Shown here in pieces: positions 1 to 8,992 of a stretch of 40,218 bases of DNA. The stretch lies in assembly GCA_016929805.1 (NCBI GenBank), contig JAFGIB010000151.1, forward strand, positions 1-40,218, in the 5' to 3' direction. Each line of letters begins with the position of its first letter. The first letter of the stretch is position 1. The position numbers and the translations under genes are program-made. The DNA comes from Deltaproteobacteria bacterium. Its GTDB lineage: Bacteria > Myxococcota_A > Polyangia > Polyangiales > JAFGIB01. The notes under the pieces were generated by a model. That model was not told the DNA's origin and did no database searches. It saw only the letters and a list, made by a program, of their open reading frames with translations.

Positions 1-83
1 TAAGCTGCGGTCTAAAAAAAGTTCCGCGCGCCCTTATTTCATCGCTTTTTTCGCGTTTCCGCTCGACGTTTTTTGCAACGTTA
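1..83. repeat. Family B palindromic repeat, partial copy B1
   Basis: This is the right-hand half of a repeat also found complete at 19341-19524 and 39865-40042. It ends with the shared terminal motif TTTTTTGCAACGTTA. The inner part (a run of A, then GTTCCGCGCGCCC and a CGCTTTTTTCGCG segment) matches the right half of the copy at 39865-40042 almost base for base. The left half lies outside the window. No open reading frame is carried, so this is a non-autonomous palindromic element. Confidence 0.75.
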
Positions 84-390
84 AGGTGGAGATCCGCATA
101 GCGAAGAATCACCGCAACACAAGTCGCTTTCGCAATAATAGGCGCTTTACTCTCACGGACCGCGCGAGCTCACGGTTCTTCGAGTGAATCCCGCTCCGCT
201 AAAAGTGACGCGACGAGCCGACCGCTATAGCTCCGACAGCCCTCGAGGAAAGGCTCAGGGATCGATTGCTATCGCTCGAATTATCCGCAGTGAGCGCATT
301 GATATATGTCGGTACGACGCGTTCCTTTTCTTACACTAATACATATATAACGATAATCAGTTTAACAAGACGATCCATGGCTTTTTTGCG

Positions 391-492
391 TTGACGAGGA
401 CCAAGTCCACTGTAGAACAAGCCGCTTTCAGCGAAAAATTGGCCGCTATTGGGGTGCGTAAAATAAAGCCAAAGCGCTCGGAAAAGCGTTGA
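391..492 (+). CDS. Doubtful small ORF, lysine/arginine-rich C-terminus
   Basis: A frame open from about 340 ends at a TGA at 490-492. Its first plausible start is a TTG at 391, giving 33 residues with a basic tail rich in K and R. There is no ribosome-binding site and no recognised family. It could be the end of a decayed gene, since the frame stays open upstream of the TTG, or chance. It is listed only so the region is not read as empty. Confidence 0.12.
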   Translation: MTRTKSTVEQAAFSEKLAAIGVRKIKPKRSEKR

Positions 493-501
493 TTTTACAG
501 T

Positions 502-618
502 ATGAGCATCAATTCGCGGATTGTAGGAGGTGACCGCGTACGCGGTAGTGATATTGCGGAGCGAGGGTCTATCGTTCGCGGATTTTTGCCGTTTTCGTTT
601 GAGGGCGAAATGGCCTAA
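502..618 (+). CDS. Doubtful small ORF, 38 residues
   Basis: ATG at 502 to TAA at 616-618. The composition is protein-like (mixed charged and hydrophobic residues, many Gly, Ser and Arg) and the frame closes just upstream of the ATG. No Shine-Dalgarno sequence precedes it. It follows the previous small ORF by 9 bases in another frame, so the pair might be remnants of one gene. No family is recognised. Confidence 0.15.
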   Translation: MSINSRIVGGDRVRGSDIAERGSIVRGFLPFSFEGEMA

Positions 619-959
619 AGTGCCGGATCATTAAGCGAGCAGTTTAATGATGAAGCCACACATCGGATTTGCATATTTCTATGAAATTGCTTTAGAATTT
701 GAGCTTTGCTAGCTTTTGCTTAACCCCGCTTCTATGGACTTTTGAACATTGAACATGGCGCTCAAGCCCGGATTTCTCACCAGCGACGGCCGAGGTGGCA
801 CCGAAAACAAAGCGAATTTTACGGCAAAATTGCCTATCTGCGCCCGGAAATGGCGGAGCTGTTTCAAGCGCGGCTTAAGGTGAAAGCGATAAGAGAGAGA
901 CGTTTTCGATCGGATAGAAACAGGTGGTGAGTCCGGAAGCGAGCCAGGGAGATCGCTCC

Positions 960-3900
960 GTGACCGACGATTCAAAAAAGGCATCTAGGAGTAGTAAAGC
1001 CCCGAAGACTAAACTCGCGATCGCGCTCGATGCGGTTAGATCGCATCCTGATTTGCAGGAGAACTGGGACGAGGTTGAAGAGCTCGCCGACACCCTGCAG
1101 CGACCGACGGACGTCAAGGAGCTGTATCGGTCGGTTCTGGAAACCGATTTGTCGACGTCGCTCGCCAGTGAAATCGGCCAGCGCGCGGTACGTTTCCAGG
1201 AAGATTGGTACGGCGAGGACAGCGCGGATCTGCCGGAGTTGTTGCTCAGGATCTTAGAGATCGATCCCAATGCGGAATGGGCTTTTCAACGTCTTACAGT
1301 TGCTTACACGGTATCGGAAAGATGGGATGAGCTTTTAGCTCTTTATGATCGCTCGATTAATCTGACCAACGAGACCGGGCGACAGATGCAACTTCTCGAC
1401 GAAGCGGCTCATGTCGCCAAGGACTTCGCCCAACAACCCGATCGCGCCATCGACTACCTCACTAGGCTGCTGTCGCTCGATCTTGCCAATACGACTCTGG
1501 CGGCGTCCCTCGAACGATTGCTCGAACGGCAGAACCGCTACTCGGACTTGGTTCAGATGTGGAGATCGCGGCTCGGCGTATTGCCGGCCAAAGAGGTGAA
1601 GAAAGCCCGGCAGCGCATCGCCGCGACCGCGTTCGAAAAAACCGGCGATGCCTCGACCGCGTTGGCCGAGGTCAAGATGATTCTAAAGGACAGCCCGGGC
1701 GACTCGGACGCGTATAGCCTTTTGGAAAAGATATTGCAGGCTGATTTCGCCTCGGCGCAAGATCGGCGCGAGGCGCTCGCGTTACTCAAGAAGCGTTTTG
1801 GCGAAATCGATCGACCGGAAGAGGTCGTGCGGGTTCTCGAGTCGAGCCTTTCATTCGTGCGACAAGAGGAGCGCAAGGCGACGCTTCGCGAGCTCACCGA
1901 ACGGTTGGTCAACCTGGGACAGGCGCCGCGAGCGATCGAATATCAAGCGGCCTTATTGGTGTTGGAGCCGACTCCCGAAGTTCAGGAGCTTTTGCTTGCG
2001 CTCGCCGAGCAAACCCATCTTTACGAGCGCTACGCGAACGCTTTTGTCGAGGCCGCCGAGGCGTGTGAGGACGCGCGTCGATCGATCGAGCTGTTGATGG
2101 AGGCAGCCAAAGCTAGACAAGAACAGATCGGGGATGAAGCTACGGCGATCGAGCTATATCAACGAGTTTTTACCTCTGAGGCGGATCCCGATAAGAAATT
2201 GGCCGCGGGCCGGCGTTTAAATCAACTATTAGCGAAAACCGACCGACGGCAACATAGGTTAAGCGTTCTCACCGTGCTGCCCTCGTTGGAGAGCGAGGAG
2301 TCGGAGCGTAAGCGCGTTTTGGGTCAGCTCGCGCAACTGGCGGCCGAGATGGGAGACCAAGCTCTCGCCATCCAAGCGTGGAACTCGCGTATCGAAATGG
2401 ACGCCGTGGATGTGGAAGCGCTTTCCGCGTTAATAGAGATCCGTCACCAGAATAGCGAGTGGCAACAGTTGCTCGAGCTTCTGAGACAACGGCTTGAATC
2501 CGCCATTTCCGAAAAGCAGAAGCGAGCCGACCTGGTGAGGATCGCGACAATTTACTCGGAAAAGCTCAACGAGCGAGACGCCGCTATAGAGGTTTGGCGC
2601 GAGATCCAACAGCGCTTTGGCGAAAGCGGGGAAACGGTATCCGCGCTGACAACCCTGCTCAGCGCGTCGGAGCGCTGGGCGGAGCTGGCGCAAATCATCG
2701 AAGCAGCGGCCGAGCGCGAAACCGCTCGCTTCACTGAGCTACAAGTTCGTCTAGGCGATGCCTACCGGGAGCGGCTCAACCAACTGCTTGAAGCCGCGGA
2801 ATGCTATCGAAAAACGCTACAGACCGACCCGAAGAATCAAGCCGCGAGAAGGGGTCTGGTAGCGTTGCTCGATAACGACGTTTCTCGCAAGGCCGCGGTC
2901 GGTGCGTTGATCGATACCTTCGAAAAGACAGAGGAGTGGAAAAATACCCTTTCGATCCTCGAGCATCGATTAGCGGTGACCGAGTCTCCGGAACGTCAAG
3001 CGCAGATTCTCATCGAGGCGGCTCAGCTATTCGAGGAGCGTGAACGCGACGCGAAAAGCGCGCTGTCCTGTCTTCGGCGAGCCTTCGCGCTCAGGCCTGA
3101 TGACCGAGACACGGAAGATGATCTCAGACGCCTAGCCGAATCGCTCGACAGTTGGCGTACTCTAGATGAAGCCTACGAGGAGACGCTCGCGAATCTCGGT
3201 GACGCGCCGCTTCGCGCAGCCGAGCTACACTTCGAGAGAGCAACGGTGCTTGAAGAGCGCCTTTCCGATCGCGCCGCCGCGCTTAAAGCGTATAGCGAGG
3301 CCGCGCGACTCGCTCCTGAGCGTCTTGACTTTGTCACCGCGGCGGTCAGGGCGGCGGCGCGCCAAAACGCATGGGACGATGCCGCGCGGCATATGGTGGT
3401 TTGCATGAAAACGCGCGGCCAAATAGAAAACGCGTTGTTCGAGTTGGTCGAATCGATCGCGTCGGAATCTGCGGGTTGGGACGGATTGTGCGAGGCCTTA
3501 ACCGTCGCTATTAACAACGGCGAGGGGTTATCGCCTGAGCTATTGCACACGTTCGAGCTGCGTCTCGCTTTGTGGCACAAAAACCAGCGTAACGATCCGG
3601 ACGCCGCGCAAGCCTCTTTGTTGCGAGCCGATGAATATAAGGGCGGCGTCATAGAAGTTTACCAGCTTTTGACCGAGTTACAGCGGCAAGATCCGTCGGC
3701 TGCGCTCATCGATACCCTGTTGAAGCTCGCCGATCTGGATGATCGAAATCTCGATCCGCTTTATGAGGCGGCCAAGATCGCCAAAGAAAAGGCCGCTGAC
3801 CGTGAAGTGGAGATCGCGATTCTCGATCGGCTCTATCGCTCCGCGGTCAAGCTGTGGAAGCTCGGCGTGGCGCCCGCCGGTAAGGTTCAGCTCGAAACCT

Positions 3901-6900
3901 GTGTGTCCTGGACCATGGACAGGTTGGTCAAACGCTATTCCGAACACAACGAGCATAAGAAAGCGGTCGAGCTCTTGGCTGAAACAGCCTCGCTGCCCTT
4001 TGACAGCGACAGCTCGCAGGCCATGCGCCGCCAAGCGGCGTCGATCGCGAGCAGCGCGCTCGGAGAGACGGCGCGAGCGATCGAGCTTTACCGCGATATC
4101 ATCGAGATAGACCCGAAAGATTTAAACGCCATCCGCCAACTCGGCATTTTATACGAGCGAGAGAATCTACTTTCGGATCTCTTTTTGCTTCGACAACACG
4201 AGCTCAAGCTCGACGTGGACCAAGAGCGTCGCTTGGAGCTGCGCCTCGACCTTGCTCGGATCTTCAACGTCCTGGAAGAACGGGGGGGCTCGTTACAATC
4301 GCTAAAAGCCAATCTCGAGGATTACCCGGGTCACCCGCAGACGCTTGAGGCCTTATCCCGCACCCTGATAGGCAAGGGGCAACACGGGCTTTTAGTTACC
4401 ATTCTCGCGCAACAGGCGAAAATCCTCTCGAATAGCGGCGCACGGGGTCAAGCGGCGAATCTGTGGTGGCGGGCAGCCGAGATGTCCGAATCGGACCTCA
4501 ACGACCCCGACAAAGCCGTCGAATTCTACGGAAAACACTCTGCGCTCGAGCCCGACGGCGAGGCCACCGCGCATTTGGCCCGCATCTATTCCGATCGCAA
4601 AGAGTATGATAAAGCGGCCGAGTGGTTGGAGCAGAGGCTACAAAGGTTTTCCGCACCCGAGCGCAACGCGGTCGCCGTTCAGTTGGCGAAAGTCTATTTG
4701 AGCGCGGATAATCCCGACGGCGCGCGCCGAACCTTGGAGCATGCGCTCTCGGTCGATCCGACCGCCCAAGATATACGCGACGCGTTGGCCGAGCGATACC
4801 GTGAGGAACAAAGCTACGCCCAGCTCGCGGCGTTGTTATCCGACGGCACGCGATACCTGACCGATTCAGACAAGCAGCTCGCCTATATCAATGAAGCGAG
4901 TGATATTTACTTTAATCGACTTAGAACCAAAGAAAAGGCGGCGGCGATACTCAAGCTCGCGGTTGAGCTTAGACCTGAGCAGCGGGAACTGCGAATGATG
5001 CTCGCCGATAGCCTGCACGATGCGCGGCAGTTCGGCGAAGCCAAAAAGGTACTGCAAGGGTTGATCGACGATTTTGGTCGCAAACGCTCCACTGAAAGAG
5101 CGGCGCTTCACTTCAAGCTGGCGCATGTCGCGCGCGACGCGGGAGAGATCGAGCAAGCGATGGAGCAGTTAGAAACCGCGACGAAAATGGACTTAAGTCA
5201 CGTCGAGGCGTTGCGCATGATGGCGGAATTGGCGCGCCAACGCGGCGAGTTGGAGCGTTCCGAACGCGCCTATCGCGGATTGCTCATGCTGCTCAAACAG
5301 CAACAACCCGGTAGAGATGACACCCTGGGCTCAAGCGTGGTTTTTTGCGAGCTTGCGGGTATCGCCCGAGAGCGCGGCCACGTCGAGCAAGCCGAGGAAT
5401 TGCTGGAGTCCGCGTTTGAACTGGCGATGCAAAGCGACGCGGAAGCCAATCGGCTGCAAGTCGCGTTGCGTAAGCACAACCAAGTAGATCTTTTACTGAG
5501 GCTTTTTGATACCCGATTAAAAAACGTGCAGAAGCCGCAGGTCGAGGCCGAGATCCTCTCCGCCAAAGCCGATGTCCTGGAAGAGCCTCTTGGGAAAGAC
5601 GAAGAGGCTTTGCAGGCGCGAATTCGCGCGTTGAACCTGGACCCGAGTTCAGACGCGCTCCACCGAAGCACGAGCGCTTTGGCCGCGCGCATGGGAGAGA
5701 TGAAACGGTACATCGATTGCGTTACCGCGTTAGCCGAAAGCGCTACCATCAAGCCGGGTAAACGAAATCGGATACTGGCCGCCAAGCTCATGATGCGTCT
5801 CGGCGAGGCGGTCGAAAAAGAGATGGGCGATCTCGATCGCGCGGTGAGCTGGTACGCAAAAGTGGAAGCCTCCGGCGAATACGTCGCGCAAGCCTGGCTT
5901 GCCTTGGCTCGAGTAGCGGGAGCGCGCGGCGATCTCGCCGAACGCAGGCGCGTGTTACAACACATCAGCCGGTTGGGTGATGATGAAGCGTCGCCCGAGG
6001 CGCGCATCGATGCCATGTTTCAGTTGGCGGAGTTGGAGCTCGCCGACGACGAGAGTCGCGAACAGGGGATTGCAACGCTGTCGAACGCAATGCAGTTGGA
6101 TCGAGACCCCGACAATCGCCGATCCCGCAAAATCTTGGAGAGCATCGTCCGGATCGAGTCCGGTGACAAGAAGCTTTTATCGCTTTACCAAAAGGTGGCC
6201 CGAGCTTCGGGCGATCAGCACATGCTGCTCGACTACCTTGAGCGCCGAGCGCAGTTGGAGGACGCGACGCTTGAGGAGATTAAGGAAGGGGTGGAGCTTG
6301 CACTTTTCTTACATTTGCCGGAACGAGCGGAACCGTTGCTTAACCTGGCGTTACAGCGCTCGCGGTCGGCCGGAAAGAGAGCGAAAAAGTCCACCTGGGT
6401 CCTTTCCAGCTTGGCGAATTGCCGCAAACAAGCCGGCGACATGGCGGGTGCGATGGCTTTTCTAAAACAGGCGGCCGAGGTCAACGACGAAGAGCAGGAG
6501 GCGTTGACCAAACAACTCGCGCAGATGGCCGCCGGACCGGGAGGTGATCTCGAAATTGCGGCCGAGGCTTATCAAAGGTTGCTAAAGAACAATCCGTCCG
6601 ATCGCGATCTATGGGAGCCTTTACTTCAGGTATATAAAACAGCGGCGGACCGAAAGAGGTACGATGATCTCGTCAACCAAACGCTCGATTGCCTGATCGA
6701 GCCCGGGCTTCGCTGCGAGCTCAGAATGGAGCATGCCCATTTTATCATCGACGTCTTGAAAGACGAACGCGAGGCGATTCCGGTGCTACACAACCTGCTC
6801 TCGGAGGAACCCGATCATACCGAAGCGACGCTGCTGCTATCGGACATCTATCAACGCAGCGGCATGAACGCGGAATACGCGGATCTCTTGTCCCGCCAGT

Positions 6901-8759
6901 ACGACCGAGCGCGCGACCGCGAGGACAAACAGGCCGTGGCCGAACTCGGCTTACGCATCGGGTCGCTGTTGGAAAGCACGCGTCCCGCGGAGGCGATAGA
7001 CGTCTACCGTTCAGCTCTCGAGTGGGTGCCGGAGAGCCGCGAGCTGCTCGAGTCTTTATTGTCCTTATTAGGACCTGAGGCCGATCTGAGCGATCGCGCG
7101 GAAGTCATGCAACAGATTCTAAAGACCGAAAGCGGAAACCGGGCCGCGTCATTGGCGTTGGAGCTTGAGGGCGTTTGGCGTTCACTGAATAACGACGAGA
7201 TGCTGCAGCAAGCCCTAGAGCTCGGTTATCGCGCGTGTCCGCAGGACGAATCGCTGCGCGAAATGCTGGAGCGATTTTACGTGGAGCGAGAAAGGTGGGC
7301 GGAGCTCGCCCAGCTCATGCTGCAAGAAGCGGCGCGGAGCGACTCGCCGACCGCGGCGGTTGCGCGTCTGAAAAACGCGGCCACCATTTACCGCGAACAA
7401 GTCGGAGACATCAACGCGTCGGCGGATGCTTTGCGCAAAGCGCTTTACGTGCTTCCGGAGGATCTGTCGCTATTAGCCGAGTTATCGCGAAATCTCGCGG
7501 CGGCCGGAGAACACCGCACCGCGATCGAAGACGTGACTCGGCTGCTCGACGGACATCCGCAGATGGATGCGGTTCGCGTCGATCTATTGCGCGTGCGCGC
7601 TGAGCTGTACACCGCGATCGAAGAGCACAAGAAAGCGGTTGTCGATCTCGAAGAGGCCTTCAGCCTGGAGAGCGCCGGCGTCGCGGCGAATCTGATCGAA
7701 GCCTTGACCGCCCTCAAGCAACAAGCCTTGGCTCGTTCTGATCGAAACACGGCGCGAGCGGCGAATCTGCGGCTGGTGCAGATACTCCGAGAGACCGGTG
7801 ATCAAGAGCAAGCGCGGGAAAACTTGGTAAGTTGGGTCGAAAGAGACACCGGTGACCGCGAAGCGCTGCGCCTTTTGCGAGCCATCGATACGGAAAATAA
7901 GCGTTGGGAGGACGTGATAACTGTGTGCGATCGACTGATCGAGATCGAGCGGGGCGACGACCTCGCGGAGGTCGCGGTTGCGCTCGCCGAGGCGTGCCAT
8001 CAGATCGACAGACCCGAGCTCGGACGCGTTGGTCTGGAAAAGGTACTCAAGGCGCTTCCCGACAACGAACAGATTCGGTCGTATCTTAGGATTATCTATC
8101 AGCAGACCGGCGCTCAGGCGGAACTCGCGAAAATTCTCCAACACGAAGCAGCGGGGGTGGAGGATCCTCAGGCGAAGTTGAAGCTGCTGTTGAAGATCGG
8201 AGAGTTGCTCTTATCCGCTAACGACGCGGCCTCGGCTTTAATTCCGCTGGGCGAAGCGCTAGAACTCGAACCCGCTCATGACGCCGCCATTGCCTTACTG
8301 GTGGACGCCTATACCCAGCTCGGACGCTTGGACGAGGCATCCGATATGCTGAATAAAGCGATAGAAATGCATCGGCGGAGGCGTTCTCCCGAGCTTGCGA
8401 TTCTGCAACAGCGAATGGCCCGTTTAGCCGCTCTCACGGGAGGTCTCGAGCTACAGGTCGACTGGCTCACTCAAGCCATCGAGACGGATCGCAAAAATCC
8501 GGAAATCGCGGCGGAACTTGCCGAGGCGGCGATCGCCATGGGAAACTATGATCTCGCGATGAAGTCCTTACGGGCGATCACCATGATGAACGATCCGAAA
8601 CCGATGAGCCGCGCCATGGCCTTTTTCAAACAGGCCCTGATCGCCTATCATCAAAATGATCTGCGCCGCGCGCAGCACTGGGCTCGAAAGGCGAAATCGC
8701 TGGATCCGGACATGTCCGAGGTGGACGGCTTCCTACGTAAAATCGAGGGCGGCGGTTAA
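960..8759 (+). CDS. Giant tetratricopeptide-repeat protein (about 2,600 aa)
   Basis: The product is almost entirely TPR-like helical hairpins. A-x-x-x-Y/L-x-x-A/L-L-x-x-x/P-x patterns recur from about residue 50 to the C-terminus, with repeated 'ALELEP', 'EIDP' and 'AIELY' type segments at roughly 34-40 residue spacing. There is no signal peptide, membrane segment or enzymatic domain, so it is probably a cytoplasmic scaffold; the partner is unknown. The N-terminal 25 residues are Ser/Lys-rich and probably disordered. I prefer the GTG at 960 because AGGGAG (946-951) sits 8 bases upstream. In-frame GTGs at 924 and 927 extend it by about 12 residues but lack a good ribosome-binding site. It stands alone; htpG follows after 233 bases. 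Very large TPR proteins are known from deltaproteobacterial and myxococcal genomes. The specific function is unknown. Confidence 0.9.
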   Translation: MTDDSKKASRSSKAPKTKLAIALDAVRSHPDLQENWDEVEELADTLQRPTDVKELYRSVLETDLSTSLASEIGQRAVRFQEDWYGEDSADLPELLLRILEIDPNAEWAFQRLTVAYTVSERWDELLALYDRSINLTNETGRQMQLLDEAAHVAKDFAQQPDRAIDYLTRLLSLDLANTTLAASLERLLERQNRYSDLVQMWRSRLGVLPAKEVKKARQRIAATAFEKTGDASTALAEVKMILKDSPGDSDAYSLLEKILQADFASAQDRREALALLKKRFGEIDRPEEVVRVLESSLSFVRQEERKATLRELTERLVNLGQAPRAIEYQAALLVLEPTPEVQELLLALAEQTHLYERYANAFVEAAEACEDARRSIELLMEAAKARQEQIGDEATAIELYQRVFTSEADPDKKLAAGRRLNQLLAKTDRRQHRLSVLTVLPSLESEESERKRVLGQLAQLAAEMGDQALAIQAWNSRIEMDAVDVEALSALIEIRHQNSEWQQLLELLRQRLESAISEKQKRADLVRIATIYSEKLNERDAAIEVWREIQQRFGESGETVSALTTLLSASERWAELAQIIEAAAERETARFTELQVRLGDAYRERLNQLLEAAECYRKTLQTDPKNQAARRGLVALLDNDVSRKAAVGALIDTFEKTEEWKNTLSILEHRLAVTESPERQAQILIEAAQLFEERERDAKSALSCLRRAFALRPDDRDTEDDLRRLAESLDSWRTLDEAYEETLANLGDAPLRAAELHFERATVLEERLSDRAAALKAYSEAARLAPERLDFVTAAVRAAARQNAWDDAARHMVVCMKTRGQIENALFELVESIASESAGWDGLCEALTVAINNGEGLSPELLHTFELRLALWHKNQRNDPDAAQASLLRADEYKGGVIEVYQLLTELQRQDPSAALIDTLLKLADLDDRNLDPLYEAAKIAKEKAADREVEIAILDRLYRSAVKLWKLGVAPAGKVQLETCVSWTMDRLVKRYSEHNEHKKAVELLAETASLPFDSDSSQAMRRQAASIASSALGETARAIELYRDIIEIDPKDLNAIRQLGILYERENLLSDLFLLRQHELKLDVDQERRLELRLDLARIFNVLEERGGSLQSLKANLEDYPGHPQTLEALSRTLIGKGQHGLLVTILAQQAKILSNSGARGQAANLWWRAAEMSESDLNDPDKAVEFYGKHSALEPDGEATAHLARIYSDRKEYDKAAEWLEQRLQRFSAPERNAVAVQLAKVYLSADNPDGARRTLEHALSVDPTAQDIRDALAERYREEQSYAQLAALLSDGTRYLTDSDKQLAYINEASDIYFNRLRTKEKAAAILKLAVELRPEQRELRMMLADSLHDARQFGEAKKVLQGLIDDFGRKRSTERAALHFKLAHVARDAGEIEQAMEQLETATKMDLSHVEALRMMAELARQRGELERSERAYRGLLMLLKQQQPGRDDTLGSSVVFCELAGIARERGHVEQAEELLESAFELAMQSDAEANRLQVALRKHNQVDLLLRLFDTRLKNVQKPQVEAEILSAKADVLEEPLGKDEEALQARIRALNLDPSSDALHRSTSALAARMGEMKRYIDCVTALAESATIKPGKRNRILAAKLMMRLGEAVEKEMGDLDRAVSWYAKVEASGEYVAQAWLALARVAGARGDLAERRRVLQHISRLGDDEASPEARIDAMFQLAELELADDESREQGIATLSNAMQLDRDPDNRRSRKILESIVRIESGDKKLLSLYQKVARASGDQHMLLDYLERRAQLEDATLEEIKEGVELALFLHLPERAEPLLNLALQRSRSAGKRAKKSTWVLSSLANCRKQAGDMAGAMAFLKQAAEVNDEEQEALTKQLAQMAAGPGGDLEIAAEAYQRLLKNNPSDRDLWEPLLQVYKTAADRKRYDDLVNQTLDCLIEPGLRCELRMEHAHFIIDVLKDEREAIPVLHNLLSEEPDHTEATLLLSDIYQRSGMNAEYADLLSRQYDRARDREDKQAVAELGLRIGSLLESTRPAEAIDVYRSALEWVPESRELLESLLSLLGPEADLSDRAEVMQQILKTESGNRAASLALELEGVWRSLNNDEMLQQALELGYRACPQDESLREMLERFYVERERWAELAQLMLQEAARSDSPTAAVARLKNAATIYREQVGDINASADALRKALYVLPEDLSLLAELSRNLAAAGEHRTAIEDVTRLLDGHPQMDAVRVDLLRVRAELYTAIEEHKKAVVDLEEAFSLESAGVAANLIEALTALKQQALARSDRNTARAANLRLVQILRETGDQEQARENLVSWVERDTGDREALRLLRAIDTENKRWEDVITVCDRLIEIERGDDLAEVAVALAEACHQIDRPELGRVGLEKVLKALPDNEQIRSYLRIIYQQTGAQAELAKILQHEAAGVEDPQAKLKLLLKIGELLLSANDAASALIPLGEALELEPAHDAAIALLVDAYTQLGRLDEASDMLNKAIEMHRRRRSPELAILQQRMARLAALTGGLELQVDWLTQAIETDRKNPEIAAELAEAAIAMGNYDLAMKSLRAITMMNDPKPMSRAMAFFKQALIAYHQNDLRRAQHWARKAKSLDPDMSEVDGFLRKIEGGG

Positions 8760-8992
8760 CTCAAAAAAACCGATTATTTCAAACAGAGACGAATCTTCCC
8801 GAGCGCGAACGGGGCAACGACCCCGTCTATCCAGGCCCGGGCGGCCGCCTACGAGCGTTCGCAACGCCGAAAATCTCCGGTGCTCGCACTTGCCAATCTG
8901 ATTATCGTTCTTAAGTTGCCAACGCCTTTGGTCGCCGCGAGCAACCGGCGTCCGTTGATAAAGGGCGCGCGCCATATAGGAGGAGCATAACC
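8760..8992. other. Intergenic region, probable htpG promoter region
   Basis: 233 bases without a gene. It holds a short hairpin, ACGGGG-CAACGA-CCCCGT (about 8808-8825), without a following T run, so it is a weak terminator candidate for the TPR gene. No clear sigma-32-type heat-shock promoter could be recognised by eye. The htpG ribosome-binding site AGGAGG is near the end. Confidence 0.4.

Larger units (their letters stand above)
84..959. other. Non-coding region upstream of the giant TPR gene
   Basis: About 870 bases with no recognisable gene. The stretch 300-375 is AT-rich and could hold promoters, but no convincing -35/-10 pair was found. Two short open frames (391-492 and 502-618) are listed separately at low confidence. 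A 62-codon frame from a TTG at 742 runs into the TPR gene in another frame; it has no Shine-Dalgarno sequence and is treated as chance. Confidence 0.5.
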
